Origin: Mesorhizobium sp. INR15
GTDB lineage: Bacteria; Pseudomonadota; Alphaproteobacteria; Rhizobiales; Rhizobiaceae
Assembly (NCBI RefSeq): GCF_015500075.1
Contig: NZ_CP045496.1
Location: 930,001 to 994,000, forward strand
Direction: 5' to 3'
Length of the DNA stretch: 64,000 nt
Numbering within the stretch: the first letter of the stretch is position 1; every line of letters starts with the position of its first letter. Below the pieces are notes generated by a model. The model was not told the origin of the DNA, searched no databases, and saw nothing but the letters and a program-made list of their open reading frames with translations. The translations under genes and the position numbers were made by a program. Shown here one piece after another: positions 16,648-25,008 of the stretch.

Positions 16648-16825
16648 CGGCCGCAATCTCCGTCTGAGTCTGCAATTGCAATGTTTAATACTATCATGAT
16701 GATGTTTCAAGCATCAATATGAACGTCTGAGCCGTAAGTAGGATCGCCAGATCTTTCATTTTCTTGGATATTTCCCGGAGAATGCAGCGTAGGGTCTTCT
16801 CGATCTGGGGCAAGGGGGAACGCAG

Positions 16826-16921
16826 GTGAAGATTTTGAAGCTGTTGATGACATCGGCAGGCCTGGTGTCGGCGATGGTCCTGCTTGCCGGTTGCGGTCAC
16901 GTCATCAACCGGATGATCTGA
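16826..16921 (+). CDS. Very small lipoprotein (31 residues)
   Basis: A GTG start preceded by AAGGGGGA opens a 31-residue frame: VKILKLLMTSAGLVSAMVLL then AGCGHVINRMI and a TGA stop. It has a basic n-region, hydrophobic core and a perfect lipobox (LLAGC), leaving a mature lipopeptide of nine residues. This is the size and layout of entericidin-like small lipoproteins. It lies between the divergent XRE gene and the convergent PAP2 gene and would be missed by length filters. Function is unknown; toxin or membrane-stress roles are only possibilities. Confidence 0.65.
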   Translation: MKILKLLMTSAGLVSAMVLLAGCGHVINRMI

Positions 16922-16968
16922 CGGCGCATGCCTGCGGGAGCCGACCTGGGGTCCAATCTCCCATCCGT

Positions 16969-17685
16969 TCAGACACTATCGCTCTGGCCGCGCCAACGCT
17001 GCAGCGCCCGTGCCGCCAGCCAGCAAAGCATTGCCCAGGCGAAGCCGGCGCACCAGCCGGCCAGCACATCCGACGGCCAATGGACGCCGAGATAGATGCG
17101 GCTGATGCCGACCAGCAATGTCGTCAGCACAGCAAGGGCAAGCACATAGATCTTGGTTGTCCGCCCCGGCAGGAAACGCGCCGCCATGCAGCCCAAAGTG
17201 AGATAGGTCACCGCTGACAGCATGGCGTGCCCGCTCGGAAAGGACAGCGATGTCTCGGTGACGAGATGCGAGACAAGCTCAGGCCTTGGCCGGTCGATAC
17301 CAAGCTTGAGCAGGCTTGAGAGGACCTGCCCGCCCGCCACCGCCACGAACATGAGAAATGCCGCGCCGGGCCTGCGGATCAAAAGCAGATAGACAATAGC
17401 CGCCGTTGTGATCAGCACCAGCACGCTGGCGCTGCCGAGGCTGGTGATGTCGCGCATCGCGCCTTCCAGCCACAGTGGGCCGATCGGGTCACTGGGCTGG
17501 CCTGCTTGGCGGAACGCAAGCAGGATCTCGGTGTCGAAAGCGTGCGGCGTGGTGGCGCGCGCCACCTCCATCAACTCCTCGAAACCCCACAGCCCGCCAG
17601 CAATGATCAGCCCGGCGAGCAGCACCGGGAATTCGATCCAATTGGCCAGAGTGTTCGCGGCGTTCTTCATCGGTCCTGCAATCAT
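16969..17685 (-). CDS. PAP2-family phosphatase
   Basis: A 238-residue membrane phosphatase. All three PAP2 motifs are intact: K127 to RP135 (KLGIDRPRP), PSGH at 150-153, and S195-R196 to H202 and D206 (SRIYLGVHWPSD). Six hydrophobic segments surround them. Likely substrates are phosphatidate, undecaprenyl pyrophosphate or lipid A phosphates. The start at 17685 is supported by an ATGA overlap with the stop of the upstream small membrane protein gene, making a two-gene operon that may act in lipid or lipid-sugar handling (inference). Confidence 0.9.
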   Translation of the reverse strand: MIAGPMKNAANTLANWIEFPVLLAGLIIAGGLWGFEELMEVARATTPHAFDTEILLAFRQAGQPSDPIGPLWLEGAMRDITSLGSASVLVLITTAAIVYLLLIRRPGAAFLMFVAVAGGQVLSSLLKLGIDRPRPELVSHLVTETSLSFPSGHAMLSAVTYLTLGCMAARFLPGRTTKIYVLALAVLTTLLVGISRIYLGVHWPSDVLAGWCAGFAWAMLCWLAARALQRWRGQSDSV

Positions 17686-18020
17686 CGCCCTTGCAGATAG
17701 GGCCCAAGCGTGATCAGCGCCACCGCCGCGACCGCCATCACGATGCCTGTTGCCTGCAGCGCGTTGACGCGCTCGCCAAAGAAGACCAGCGCGACGACAT
17801 TGACCGACACCAGCTGGATGACCGCTGACAGGCTGAACGACACCGACATGCCGAATTCGCGGATCAGCCGCAGCATGACCAGATTGCCAAGGGAATAGAG
17901 CGCCAGCGTCAGCAGGATCTTGCCCAGGCTGGGCGCAAGCCCCCATTGCTTGGCCGCCGTCGCCGCCAGCAAAAAGATCACCGTTGAAAAACCAAGCTGA
18001 AACAGTCCTGAAAAACTCAC
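17682..18020 (-). CDS. Small DMT-superfamily (EamA/SMR-like) membrane protein
   Basis: A 112-residue protein with four hydrophobic helices (LFQLGFSTVIFLLAATAA, KILLTLALYSLGNLVMLRLI, SFSLSAVIQLVSVNVVALVF, ATGIVMAVAAVALITLGPYL) and the half-EamA signature FGERVNALQATGIVMAVAAV. Proteins of this size work as dimers; relatives ArnE/ArnF flip lipid-linked aminoarabinose, others export small cations. Coupling to a PAP2 phosphatase by a four-base overlap is consistent with a lipid-carrier role, which remains an inference. Confidence 0.8.
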   Translation of the reverse strand: MSFSGLFQLGFSTVIFLLAATAAKQWGLAPSLGKILLTLALYSLGNLVMLRLIREFGMSVSFSLSAVIQLVSVNVVALVFFGERVNALQATGIVMAVAAVALITLGPYLQGR

Positions 18021-18162
18021 GTTTGCGCCTCGATGCCGGTTTGACGACGGATGTCCGCCTTGTTTCGCAAGCGCGCCACCACGTCAAGCGAGTGCCGCAC
18101 CAGGACAGTCTTGTATCGGCGGGACCGAAGCATAATGTCGCGATTGTCACCTGCCTCTCGCG

Positions 18163-19578
18163 ATGAAGGCCAGTCAGGAGCCTGTTGTGCGGTTTATCGA
18201 GATCTGGTCGCGGCGCTGGAACGGGCTTTCGCTTGCCTTGCAATTCGTGGTTGCCGGGGGATTCGGGCTGCTGGCGGTCATGCTGGTGGTCGGCTTCTGG
18301 GTTACGTCGCAGATCCGCCAAAGCGTCATCCATAACTCGGCGGCGACGACCGCGCTTTACGTCGACAGCGTGATCGCGCCGCTGCTTCCCGACCTGCGCA
18401 AGAGCCGGGAGCTCAACGACAATGTCAAACGGGCGCTTGACGAGACACTCGGCCAGGGCGCGCTCGGCAAGCGGCTCTTTTCGTTCAAGCTTTGGCGCCG
18501 GGACGGTGTGATACTGTATGCGAAGAACGCAGCCCTGATCGGCCAGCAGTTCGCCCCAAGTACCAACCTGCGATCTGCCTTTGACGGCAATGTTGTCGCC
18601 GAGTTCAACAAGCTTGACGGCGAGGACGACGAGGAGGAGAGGGTCTCGGGCTTGCCGCTGCTCGAAATCTACAATCCGGTACGAGAGCCCTGGTCGGGTG
18701 AAGTCGTTGCCGTGTCTGAATTCTACGAGATCTCCGACGACTTCCAGGCGACGCTGGCTTCCGCGTTGTTGTCGAGCTGGCTGATCGTGGCCGGCGCCAC
18801 CCTGGCGGCGCTGCTGCTGCTGTCGGGCATCGTCATGCGCGGCAGCAGCACCATCGACAGGCAGCGTGGTGTGTTGCAGGGGCAGGTTTCGGAATTGCAG
18901 GCGCTGGTTTCGCAAAACCGGGCGCTGCGTCTGCGTGTGCAGCGGGCGTCGCGCCGTGCCACGGCCCTCAATGAAAGATACCTGAGGCGCATCGGCGCCG
19001 ACCTTCATGACGGACCAGCTCAGCTGGTGGCGTTGGCGGCGCTGCGGGTAGACAGCCCTATCCTCTCGGGCGAAGGGGCCTCGAGCGAGAGCCGCAACGC
19101 CGAGGTCACCATGATCCGCAAGACACTGGACGATGCGATGCGCGAAATTCGCGACATCTGCAATGGCCTGGTCCTGCCACAGATCGAAACGGCTGCAGTG
19201 GGCGACATATTGCGTCTTGTCACGGACGAGCACCAGCGCCGGACCGGCACATCGGTCGCCCTTGAACTTTCGGGGCAGTTGCCAGAGTTGGGGGCTTCGG
19301 AGAAGATCAGCATCTATCGTTTCGTCCAGGAGGGGCTGAACAACGCCTATCGGCACGGAAAAGGTAAGGGCCAGGCGGTGAAAGCCGGATCAAAGGGCGG
19401 CAAGCTTTCCGTCGAAGTCTCGGATCGTGGACCCGGGTTCGGCTCGGCGAGGGCCGAGGGACTCGGTCTGGCTGGCCTCCGGGAACGAATCGAAAGCATT
19501 GGTGGTCAGTTCGAGACCACCAGCGGACCGCAAGGCACGCGATTGGTTATCGTGCTGGCTGTCGAGGAGCAATCATGA
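18163..19578 (+). CDS. Sensor histidine kinase, NarX/DegS-like (HisKA_3)
   Basis: A 471-residue inner-membrane kinase. The first transmembrane helix (about residues 23-45, LQFVVAGGFGLLAVMLVVGF) and second (about 202-224, LLSSWLIVAGATLAALLLLS) enclose a periplasmic sensor of roughly 155 residues. A coiled coil follows, then the HisKA_3 phosphoacceptor motif (RRIGADLHDGPAQLVALAAL), and an HATPase domain (EGLNNAYRHGKGKG, VSDRGPGFG, GLGLAGLRERIESIGG). Its stop overlaps the start of the NarL-type response regulator. The ATG at 18163 lies 142 bases from the divergent DMT gene. The signal sensed is unknown. Confidence 0.92.
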   Translation: MKASQEPVVRFIEIWSRRWNGLSLALQFVVAGGFGLLAVMLVVGFWVTSQIRQSVIHNSAATTALYVDSVIAPLLPDLRKSRELNDNVKRALDETLGQGALGKRLFSFKLWRRDGVILYAKNAALIGQQFAPSTNLRSAFDGNVVAEFNKLDGEDDEEERVSGLPLLEIYNPVREPWSGEVVAVSEFYEISDDFQATLASALLSSWLIVAGATLAALLLLSGIVMRGSSTIDRQRGVLQGQVSELQALVSQNRALRLRVQRASRRATALNERYLRRIGADLHDGPAQLVALAALRVDSPILSGEGASSESRNAEVTMIRKTLDDAMREIRDICNGLVLPQIETAAVGDILRLVTDEHQRRTGTSVALELSGQLPELGASEKISIYRFVQEGLNNAYRHGKGKGQAVKAGSKGGKLSVEVSDRGPGFGSARAEGLGLAGLRERIESIGGQFETTSGPQGTRLVIVLAVEEQS

Positions 19579-20228
19579 CTGGCGCCATCCGCATTGCTGT
19601 CGTCGACGACCATCCGCTGTTTCGAGAAGGCGTAGCGCGCAGCCTTCTGGAGATCGGCGGCTTCGAGATCGTCGCCCAAGGCGCCACGGCGCAGGACGCT
19701 GAGCGCATTGCCGCCACCCTGCAGCCCGATATCCTCCTGCTCGACATCAGCATGCCTGGCGACGGCCTTGCCTCCGTGGCCAGTATCCTTGCCAGCCACC
19801 CCGCGCAGAAGATTGTCATGCTGACGGTCTCTGAGGACAATGCCGACGTGACGCAAGCGCTGAACGCCGGCGTACGCGGCTATGTGCTGAAGGGGGTCGG
19901 CTCGCGCACGTTGGCGGAAATCCTGGGCAATGTGGCCGCGGGCGAGAACTATGTCTCGCCAACCCTGTCGGCCCGGCTGCTTTCGAACCTGCAATCCCTG
20001 CAGCCGTCGAACGGCAAGGCCGACCGCCTGCGCCAGCTCACCGGCCGCGAGATCGATATCCTGAGGCTAGTGGCCGAGGGGCTGAGCAACAAGGAAGTAG
20101 CCCTGCGGCTAAAGCTGCAGGAAAAGACCGTCAAACACCATATGACCGGTGTGCTGTCCAAGCTCAACGTCCGCAACCGGACAGAGGCGGCTTTGCTGAT
20201 GCGCGAGATCGGCGCGACCAGTGCATAA
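19575..20228 (+). CDS. LuxR/NarL-type response regulator
   Basis: A 217-residue regulator: receiver domain with acidic pocket (VVDDHPLFREGVA), phosphoacceptor aspartate in PDILLLDISMPGDG, conserved Thr and Lys (MLTVSED, GYVLKGVG), and a C-terminal LuxR helix-turn-helix (LTGREIDILRLVAEGLSNKE then VALRLKLQEKTVKHHMTGVL). It is translated in overlap with its cognate kinase. Target genes cannot be deduced; no duplicated operator was noticed near neighbours. Confidence 0.93.
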   Translation: MTGAIRIAVVDDHPLFREGVARSLLEIGGFEIVAQGATAQDAERIAATLQPDILLLDISMPGDGLASVASILASHPAQKIVMLTVSEDNADVTQALNAGVRGYVLKGVGSRTLAEILGNVAAGENYVSPTLSARLLSNLQSLQPSNGKADRLRQLTGREIDILRLVAEGLSNKEVALRLKLQEKTVKHHMTGVLSKLNVRNRTEAALLMREIGATSA

Positions 20229-20566
20229 TCTGGAAAACGGGTCCTGATTTCCCTGAGGATCATGCTCGGTCGAGAGCTGATAACCGAGCACAGATCGAAG
20301 AAGGAAGGCAGGCTGCAAGCTTTAAATGGCAGGTGCCTGAAATTGATTTACTTCAACTAAACCAAGAAATGCCTTAGGATTGCCTGCGCCCGGGTTGAAT
20401 GGGCCTCCCGTTCCATCCGGCCGCGTTACTGCAGCCAAGCGAACTCTTTGGCAGCGGACCGCTCTGGGAACAACGGACTGTCTGCGTCCGGAGCCAGAGT
20501 GAAGATGTCACCTCCGCCGGGGGCGGCGGAGGTGACGCGTGAAGAGGGCGTTGCCTGTTCCCCGCT
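20229..20566. other. Gene-free stretch with degenerate repeat and a strong hairpin
   Basis: This 338-base gap between convergent genes holds a degenerate GATCATGCTC-type repeat (20230-20268), a GCTCGGT/ACCGAGC hairpin (20264-20289) that may end the two-component operon, and a GC-rich hairpin at 20507-20536 with two 13-base arms (GTCACCTCCGCCG) around GGGG. The last hairpin lies 31 bases past the stop of the minus-strand gene at 20567 but has no U-tract. No reading frame here looks coding. Confidence 0.6.
20507..20536 (-). terminator. GC-rich hairpin downstream of the Gly/Asn-rich protein gene
   Basis: Perfect 13-base arms (GTCACCTCCGCCG and its complement) with a four-base loop. It lies 31 bases beyond the stop of the minus-strand gene ending at 20567. 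The lack of a following U-run makes a classic intrinsic terminator uncertain; it may act as an RNA-stabilising or Rho-assisted 3' end. Confidence 0.4.
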
Positions 20567-21097
20567 TCACAATCCCTTCAAGCGACTGATGTCCGCAGCG
20601 GTCGCGCGGCGGTTGACGATGGTGCGGCCCAGCGCATCCTTCATCTTGAAACGGCCGTTATCGATCTCTTCATGGAAGCCGTCGGGGTGCTGCACTTCAA
20701 TTTTGTCGCCATCGATTTCGACACGATCCTCGGTTGCCGCATTCACATGCCCGACGGCGCCACTTGTTCCGCTGCTTTTGCTGTTGCCGGTGCCCTTGCC
20801 ATTGTTGCGCCCGCTGCTGTTGCCGCTGTTGTCACCGCCGCTATTACCGTTGCTACCGCCGTTGCCATTGCCATTGTCGTCGCCGCCGCCGCCGCTGTTG
20901 CCGCCGCCATTGCCGTCATTGCCGCCACCATTGCGATTGCCGCGGTCATTGCCACCAGCCTTGGCCTGGGCACTGGACGCAACGATACCCGCGGCAAAGC
21001 CGTGAAGGGCAATGTGATAGGGGGCAACGGCCAGCGCCAATGCCGAGGCTACTCTCAATGCCAGATGGCGTTTGCGAGTCGCGGTCAATCCGCGCAT
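20567..21097 (-). CDS. Exported Gly/Asn-rich low-complexity protein
   Basis: A 176-residue protein: basic start and hydrophobic signal (LALRVASALALAVAPYHIAL, probable cleavage after SSAQA), then about 70 residues made almost only of Gly, Asn, Ser and Asp (GGGNDGNGGGNSGGGGDDNG), then a folded-looking C-terminal module (EDRVEIDGDKIEVQHPDGFH, RFKMKDALGRTIVNRRATAA then DISRL). The C-terminal module recurs in rhizobial exported proteins of unknown function. The linker likely makes a flexible, hydrophilic spacer in the periplasm or cell surface. A strong hairpin follows the gene. Confidence 0.7.
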   Translation of the reverse strand: MRGLTATRKRHLALRVASALALAVAPYHIALHGFAAGIVASSAQAKAGGNDRGNRNGGGNDGNGGGNSGGGGDDNGNGNGGSNGNSGGDNSGNSSGRNNGKGTGNSKSSGTSGAVGHVNAATEDRVEIDGDKIEVQHPDGFHEEIDNGRFKMKDALGRTIVNRRATAADISRLKGL

Positions 21098-21259
21098 CCC
21101 GGTCTCCTCTTGGCCTCAGCAAGGCCGAAATTCGCAGTTCCCTACCCCAACGGTAGGCCTTTGCATAAGCCGCCCATAATCGATGTGCTACACTCCATGG
21201 ACCTTTGCGTGTCCGAGCCCGACCTAAGTCCTAAGTTGCGATCTGGCGGGCATTGGCGG

Positions 21260-21277
21260 ATGTCACGAAAATGTGAT
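21260..21277 (+). promoter_or_regulatory. Possible PHO box upstream of phoX
   Basis: ATGTCAC-GAAA-ATGTGAT has two 7-base half-sites in direct orientation separated by 4 bases, the geometry of the PhoB box (CTGTCAT-n4-CTGTCAT), with 5 of 7 matches in each half. It lies 68 bases before the phoX ATG. Because PhoX is a classic Pho-regulon member the site is plausible, but the match is only moderate. Confidence 0.4.
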
Positions 21278-21344
21278 CGATCGGCTGTAAGCGGGTCGAA
21301 CAGATCAAGATGCTCCAGCCACGCCAGCAAGCCAGAGGCAGCCC

Positions 21345-23348
21345 ATGACCGAAAATCGCCCCACCGAGGCCCGATTCCGCACCAGCCTGCTCGAGGAAAA
21401 CGAGGGACCGGCGACCAATCCCACCGACAACCGCACCATGGGCGAGATCATCGCCGCGCGGTTCTCTCGCCGTGACTTCCTCAGGGGTTCACTGGCCGTC
21501 TCCGCCATTGCCGCCACGGTGAGCCCGCTCGCGCTGGTCAGCGCGGAAAATGCCCATGCGGCCGAAGGCTCGGCCTTTTCGTTCGACGAACTCGAAGCCG
21601 GCATCGACGACAAGCACCACGTCGCGCCGGGCTATGACGCCGATGTGCTGCTGCGCTGGGGCGATCCGCTGTTCGCCGATTCGCCGGAATTCGATCCGAC
21701 GAAACAGTCTGCCGAGGCGCAGGCAAGACAGTTCGGCTACAACAACGACTATGTCGGCTATATCGCGATCGACGGATCGGCCGAGCATGGCCTGCTGGTG
21801 GTCAACCACGAATACACCAACTCGCACCTGATGTTTCCCGGCCTGGTGACGGTCGTCGAGAAAGACGGCAAGAAGTCGCTCGACCTCGCGCCCCTGAGCA
21901 AGGAACAGGTCGATGTCGAAATGGCCGCGCATGGCGGCACCATCGTCGAAATCCGCAAAGTATCCGGCAAGTGGCAAGTGGTGCGTGACGGCAAGCTGAA
22001 CCGCCGCATCACCGCCAAAACCGAGATGGCGCTTTCCGGCCCGGTCGCCGGCCATGAGCGCGTCCGGACCAGCGCCGACCCCTCGGGCACCAAGGTGTTC
22101 GGCACCGTCAACAACTGCGCCGGCGGCGTCACGCCCTGGGGCACCTATGTGATGTCGGAGGAAAACATCCACGGCTATTTCTCCGGCGAATTGCCGGCAG
22201 GCCACAAGGAAGCCGCCAATTACAAGCGCCTCGGCATTCCGGAAGGCGCCTATGAATGGGCCGCGCATTATGACCGCTTCGACCTGGCCAAGGAGCCGAA
22301 CGAGGCCAACCGTTTTGGCTGGATCGTCGAGGTCGACGTCAACGATCCAAACTCGACGCCAAGGAAGCGCACCGCGATGGGCCGCTTCAAGCATGAGGGC
22401 GCCGAATCGATCGTCGCCAAGGATGGCCGTGTCGTCTTCTATCTCGGCGACGACGAGCGCTTCGACTATGTCTACAAGTTCGTGACCACCGGCCGCTTCA
22501 ACGCCGATGACCACGCCGCCAACAATGACCTGCTCGACGACGGCACGCTGCATGTCGCGAGGTTCGCCGAGGATGGCACGGTCGACTGGCTGCCGATCGT
22601 CTTCGGCCAGGGGCCGCTGACCGCCGAGAACGGCTTTGCCGGCCAGGCCGATGTGCTGATCGAGACGCGCCGCGCCGCCGACCTGCTCGGCGCCACCAAG
22701 ATGGACCGTCCGGAAGACATCCAGCCGAACGCCGTCAACGGCAAGGTCTATGTCATGCTGACCAACAATTCGAAGCGCAAGGCCGACCAGGTCGACGCAG
22801 CCAACCCGCGCGCCGAAAACGCCTTCGGCCACATTATCGAAATCGCCGAGAATGACGGCGACTTCGCCAGCACCAAGGGCAAGTGGGAAGTGATGTTGAA
22901 ATGCGGCGACCCTTCGGTGGCCGAAGTCGGCGCCACCTTCTCGACGGCCACCACTGCCAATGGCTGGTTCGGCATGCCGGACAATTGCGCGGTCGATTCG
23001 GCCGGCCGCCTGTGGGTCGCCACCGACGGCCAGGGTCCGAAGGCCACCGGCCGCACCGACGGCCTGTGGGCGGTCGACACCGAAGGCGCCGCGCGGGCCA
23101 CCTCAAAGTTGTTCTTCCGGGTGCCGATCGGTGCCGAAATGTGCGGCCCGTTGTTTGCGCCAGACGATCAGACCGCCTTCGTCGCCGTCCAGCATCCGGG
23201 CGACGGCGGCGAAGACTGGAAGCCCTTTGGCCGGCCGTCCTACTATGAGGACCTATCGACCCGGTGGCCCGACTTCAGGCCCGATATGCCGGTGCGGCCG
23301 GCGGTCGTCGCCATCACCAAACAGGGCGGCGGAAAGATCGCGGTCTAA
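21345..23348 (+). CDS. phoX: PhoX-family alkaline phosphatase (DUF839), Tat exported
   Basis: A 667-residue protein with a twin-arginine signal (FSRRDFLRGSLAVSAIAATV, residues about 39-58, cleavage near AHA). The mature protein is the DUF839/PhoX propeller: GYDADVLLRWGDPLF, NNDYVGYIAIDG, VVNHEYTNSHLMFPG, NCAGGVTPWGTYVMSEENIH, GRFKHEGAESIV and FGMPDNCAVDSAGRLWVATD are expected metal- and substrate-site regions. PhoX enzymes are Ca/Fe-dependent phosphatases releasing phosphate from organic esters in the periplasm. Length and architecture are normal. A possible PHO box precedes the gene. Confidence 0.9.
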   Translation: MTENRPTEARFRTSLLEENEGPATNPTDNRTMGEIIAARFSRRDFLRGSLAVSAIAATVSPLALVSAENAHAAEGSAFSFDELEAGIDDKHHVAPGYDADVLLRWGDPLFADSPEFDPTKQSAEAQARQFGYNNDYVGYIAIDGSAEHGLLVVNHEYTNSHLMFPGLVTVVEKDGKKSLDLAPLSKEQVDVEMAAHGGTIVEIRKVSGKWQVVRDGKLNRRITAKTEMALSGPVAGHERVRTSADPSGTKVFGTVNNCAGGVTPWGTYVMSEENIHGYFSGELPAGHKEAANYKRLGIPEGAYEWAAHYDRFDLAKEPNEANRFGWIVEVDVNDPNSTPRKRTAMGRFKHEGAESIVAKDGRVVFYLGDDERFDYVYKFVTTGRFNADDHAANNDLLDDGTLHVARFAEDGTVDWLPIVFGQGPLTAENGFAGQADVLIETRRAADLLGATKMDRPEDIQPNAVNGKVYVMLTNNSKRKADQVDAANPRAENAFGHIIEIAENDGDFASTKGKWEVMLKCGDPSVAEVGATFSTATTANGWFGMPDNCAVDSAGRLWVATDGQGPKATGRTDGLWAVDTEGAARATSKLFFRVPIGAEMCGPLFAPDDQTAFVAVQHPGDGGEDWKPFGRPSYYEDLSTRWPDFRPDMPVRPAVVAITKQGGGKIAV

Positions 23349-23513
23349 GATCTATCGGTGGAGGACTTCGGCCTGACCGATGTCCCTCTTCTCACCTCAA
23401 GCTCCGGGAAAGGCTGGCAATCTAGGCATGGCGCCCTAGCTCCTCTTGTGAATTGTGTTTGTCGTTGTCCCACCGGACCCCACTTTTGGGCGACATGCAT
23501 AGCGGAGACCGCC

Positions 23514-23738
23514 ATGCCGAAATCCGTCTATGACCGTGGCCTGCTCAAACCGGCCGATATCGCCAGACTGCAGCGCGTGTTCGATGAAGCCTGCAAGCAA
23601 CGCGAAGCGGAGCCCGAGTCCTCGGAAGCCCGCGAGTTGGCCTTGACCCTGCTTGCCTTGCACAATGCCGGCATGACCGACGAAGACATGCTGATGGAGG
23701 CCGTCAGTTTCCGGCGGCTGGAGCCGAAATCCGCCTGA
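23514..23738 (+). CDS. Small conserved hypothetical protein
   Basis: A 74-residue acidic protein from the ATG at 23514 (MPKSVYDRGLLKPADIARLQ). It is helical: a first helix to QRVFDEACKQREAEPESSEA and a second ELALTLLALHNAGMTDEDML, ending FRRLEPKSA. Similar short proteins occur throughout Mesorhizobium; function unknown. The upstream bases 23452-23500 resemble the palindromic repeat seen at 36314-36361 (CACTTTTGGGCGACATGCAT), so the promoter may be embedded in or just beyond a repeat. Confidence 0.65.
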   Translation: MPKSVYDRGLLKPADIARLQRVFDEACKQREAEPESSEARELALTLLALHNAGMTDEDMLMEAVSFRRLEPKSA

Positions 23739-23759
23739 CACCGGGGCAGGAAGCGGACT

Positions 23760-24440
23760 CTATCCAGTCCGCTCGACAACGGCGACGTGCATCTTGCTTC
23801 GCAATCTGAAGCCGATCGACTCATACAATCCTATGGCAGCTTTGTTGGTGGCATAGGCGTGGAGATAGGGTATTTCGCCGCGCGCCATGATCTGATTTGC
23901 CACGAAAACGGACAGCAGCCTGCCCAGGCCGCCGCCGCGAAACTCGGGATGCGAGCACACCCCGCTGAGTTCGGTATGGCCAGGCTGCTTCATGCGCTCG
24001 CCGGCCATGGCCACAAGCCTGCCTCCGACCTTTATTCCCCAGAACTCGCCAAGGTCCTGCGCCCTGAGCGTGAACGGACCCGGCTTGGTGAGCGATGCGA
24101 GGGCGAGCATCTCAGCGGCATCGTCCTGCGTCAGACGTTGCACGCGCTCGTCCGACACGGTTGGCAATGGCTCCGCGGCAACCATCTGGACGCCGGAAGC
24201 GGTCGAGATCGCGGACAGGCCTGGGGGAAGCACGATGGTGTCGGCCTGAAGCAGGACGACGCTGTCGCCCGGCGGGACAAGTTTCTGGAATGCAAGCAGG
24301 CTTTCCGCGTCATCGGCACCGGTGGCCGCGAAAGGGACGATCGACGGCTCGTATCGCCGGGCAAGGCCGTCTCCTTGCGCAAAGGCCCGATGCCGCGTGT
24401 CCAGCGCGCTCCAGATCGGGCGGTCAAGCACGTGTTTCAC
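23760..24440 (-). CDS. GNAT-family N-acetyltransferase (FR47-like)
   Basis: A 226-residue acetyltransferase. The C-terminal half has the acetyl-CoA site (ELSGVCSHPEFRGGGLGRLL) and the final strand-helix AYATNKAAIGLYESIGFRL; the N-terminal half (about 110 residues) is a degenerate GNAT-like repeat. This two-lobed form belongs to the FR47-like group whose substrates are amines or amino acids. It overlaps the stop of the upstream MarR gene by four bases (ATGA), so the MarR protein likely regulates this enzyme. Confidence 0.87.
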   Translation of the reverse strand: MKHVLDRPIWSALDTRHRAFAQGDGLARRYEPSIVPFAATGADDAESLLAFQKLVPPGDSVVLLQADTIVLPPGLSAISTASGVQMVAAEPLPTVSDERVQRLTQDDAAEMLALASLTKPGPFTLRAQDLGEFWGIKVGGRLVAMAGERMKQPGHTELSGVCSHPEFRGGGLGRLLSVFVANQIMARGEIPYLHAYATNKAAIGLYESIGFRLRSKMHVAVVERTG

Positions 24441-24928
24441 TGTGCTTCACCCCGCTTTTTCGTGGCACGGCGGTCGAGCGGAGCAGCCGCCAGACCGTCC
24501 TCGATGGCGGCCAGCTGATCGAGAAGCGGCCCCGACAGGTTCTTGCACAGATCCGCGACGGCGCCCTCGATGCGCGGCCAGACGTCACGCTTCGCAACTT
24601 CGACCAGCCGCTGGCCTTTGACCGTCAGGGAGACCACCCGCCGCCGCTGGTCGCCGTCCGGCTGAGTGGTCTCGACCACACCCAGATCGGCCAGGAGCGA
24701 AACACTGCGTGTCACACCAGGCTGGGTTATGCCAAGCGCCTGCGCCAGTTCGCCGACCGGCAAGGGGCCCAGCCGATCAAGTGTGGCCAGTAACGGATAC
24801 TGGCTCGACTGAACCGGGACATCGAGACCCTCGAGCAAGCGCTGCGTATCCGTCTGCAGCTGCTCGCCTATCCGTTTCAGCCTGCTGCCCAGGCACAGAA
24901 ACCCAAGAGATCGCAGAATGTCTTCCAT
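24437..24928 (-). CDS. MarR-family transcriptional regulator
   Basis: A 163-residue winged-helix regulator: SSQYPLLATLDRLGPLPVGE, recognition helix LAQALGITQPGVTRSVSLLA, and the wing GVVETTQPDGDQRRRVVSLT. The C-terminal dimerisation helices follow. It is coupled by overlap to a GNAT acetyltransferase. Two nested palindromes at 24951-24969, 23 bases upstream of the start, are the likely operator. Ligand unknown; phenolic or xenobiotic sensing is usual for the family. Confidence 0.9.
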   Translation of the reverse strand: MEDILRSLGFLCLGSRLKRIGEQLQTDTQRLLEGLDVPVQSSQYPLLATLDRLGPLPVGELAQALGITQPGVTRSVSLLADLGVVETTQPDGDQRRRVVSLTVKGQRLVEVAKRDVWPRIEGAVADLCKNLSGPLLDQLAAIEDGLAAAPLDRRATKKRGEAQ

Positions 24929-24950
24929 GCCGGGCTACCACGATTAATCA

Positions 24951-24969
24951 ATAACATGTTATATAACAT
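24951..24969. promoter_or_regulatory. Nested palindromic operator upstream of the MarR gene
   Basis: ATAACATGTTAT (24951-24962) and ATGTTATATAACAT (24956-24969) are overlapping perfect palindromes, giving three copies of the AACAT/ATGTT half-site. They sit just upstream of the MarR start and read as an autoregulatory operator. Confidence 0.65.
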
Positions 24970-25008
24970 GGCATGGAGCATGTCAAACACCAGCCCGCGT
25001 CGCTGCCG

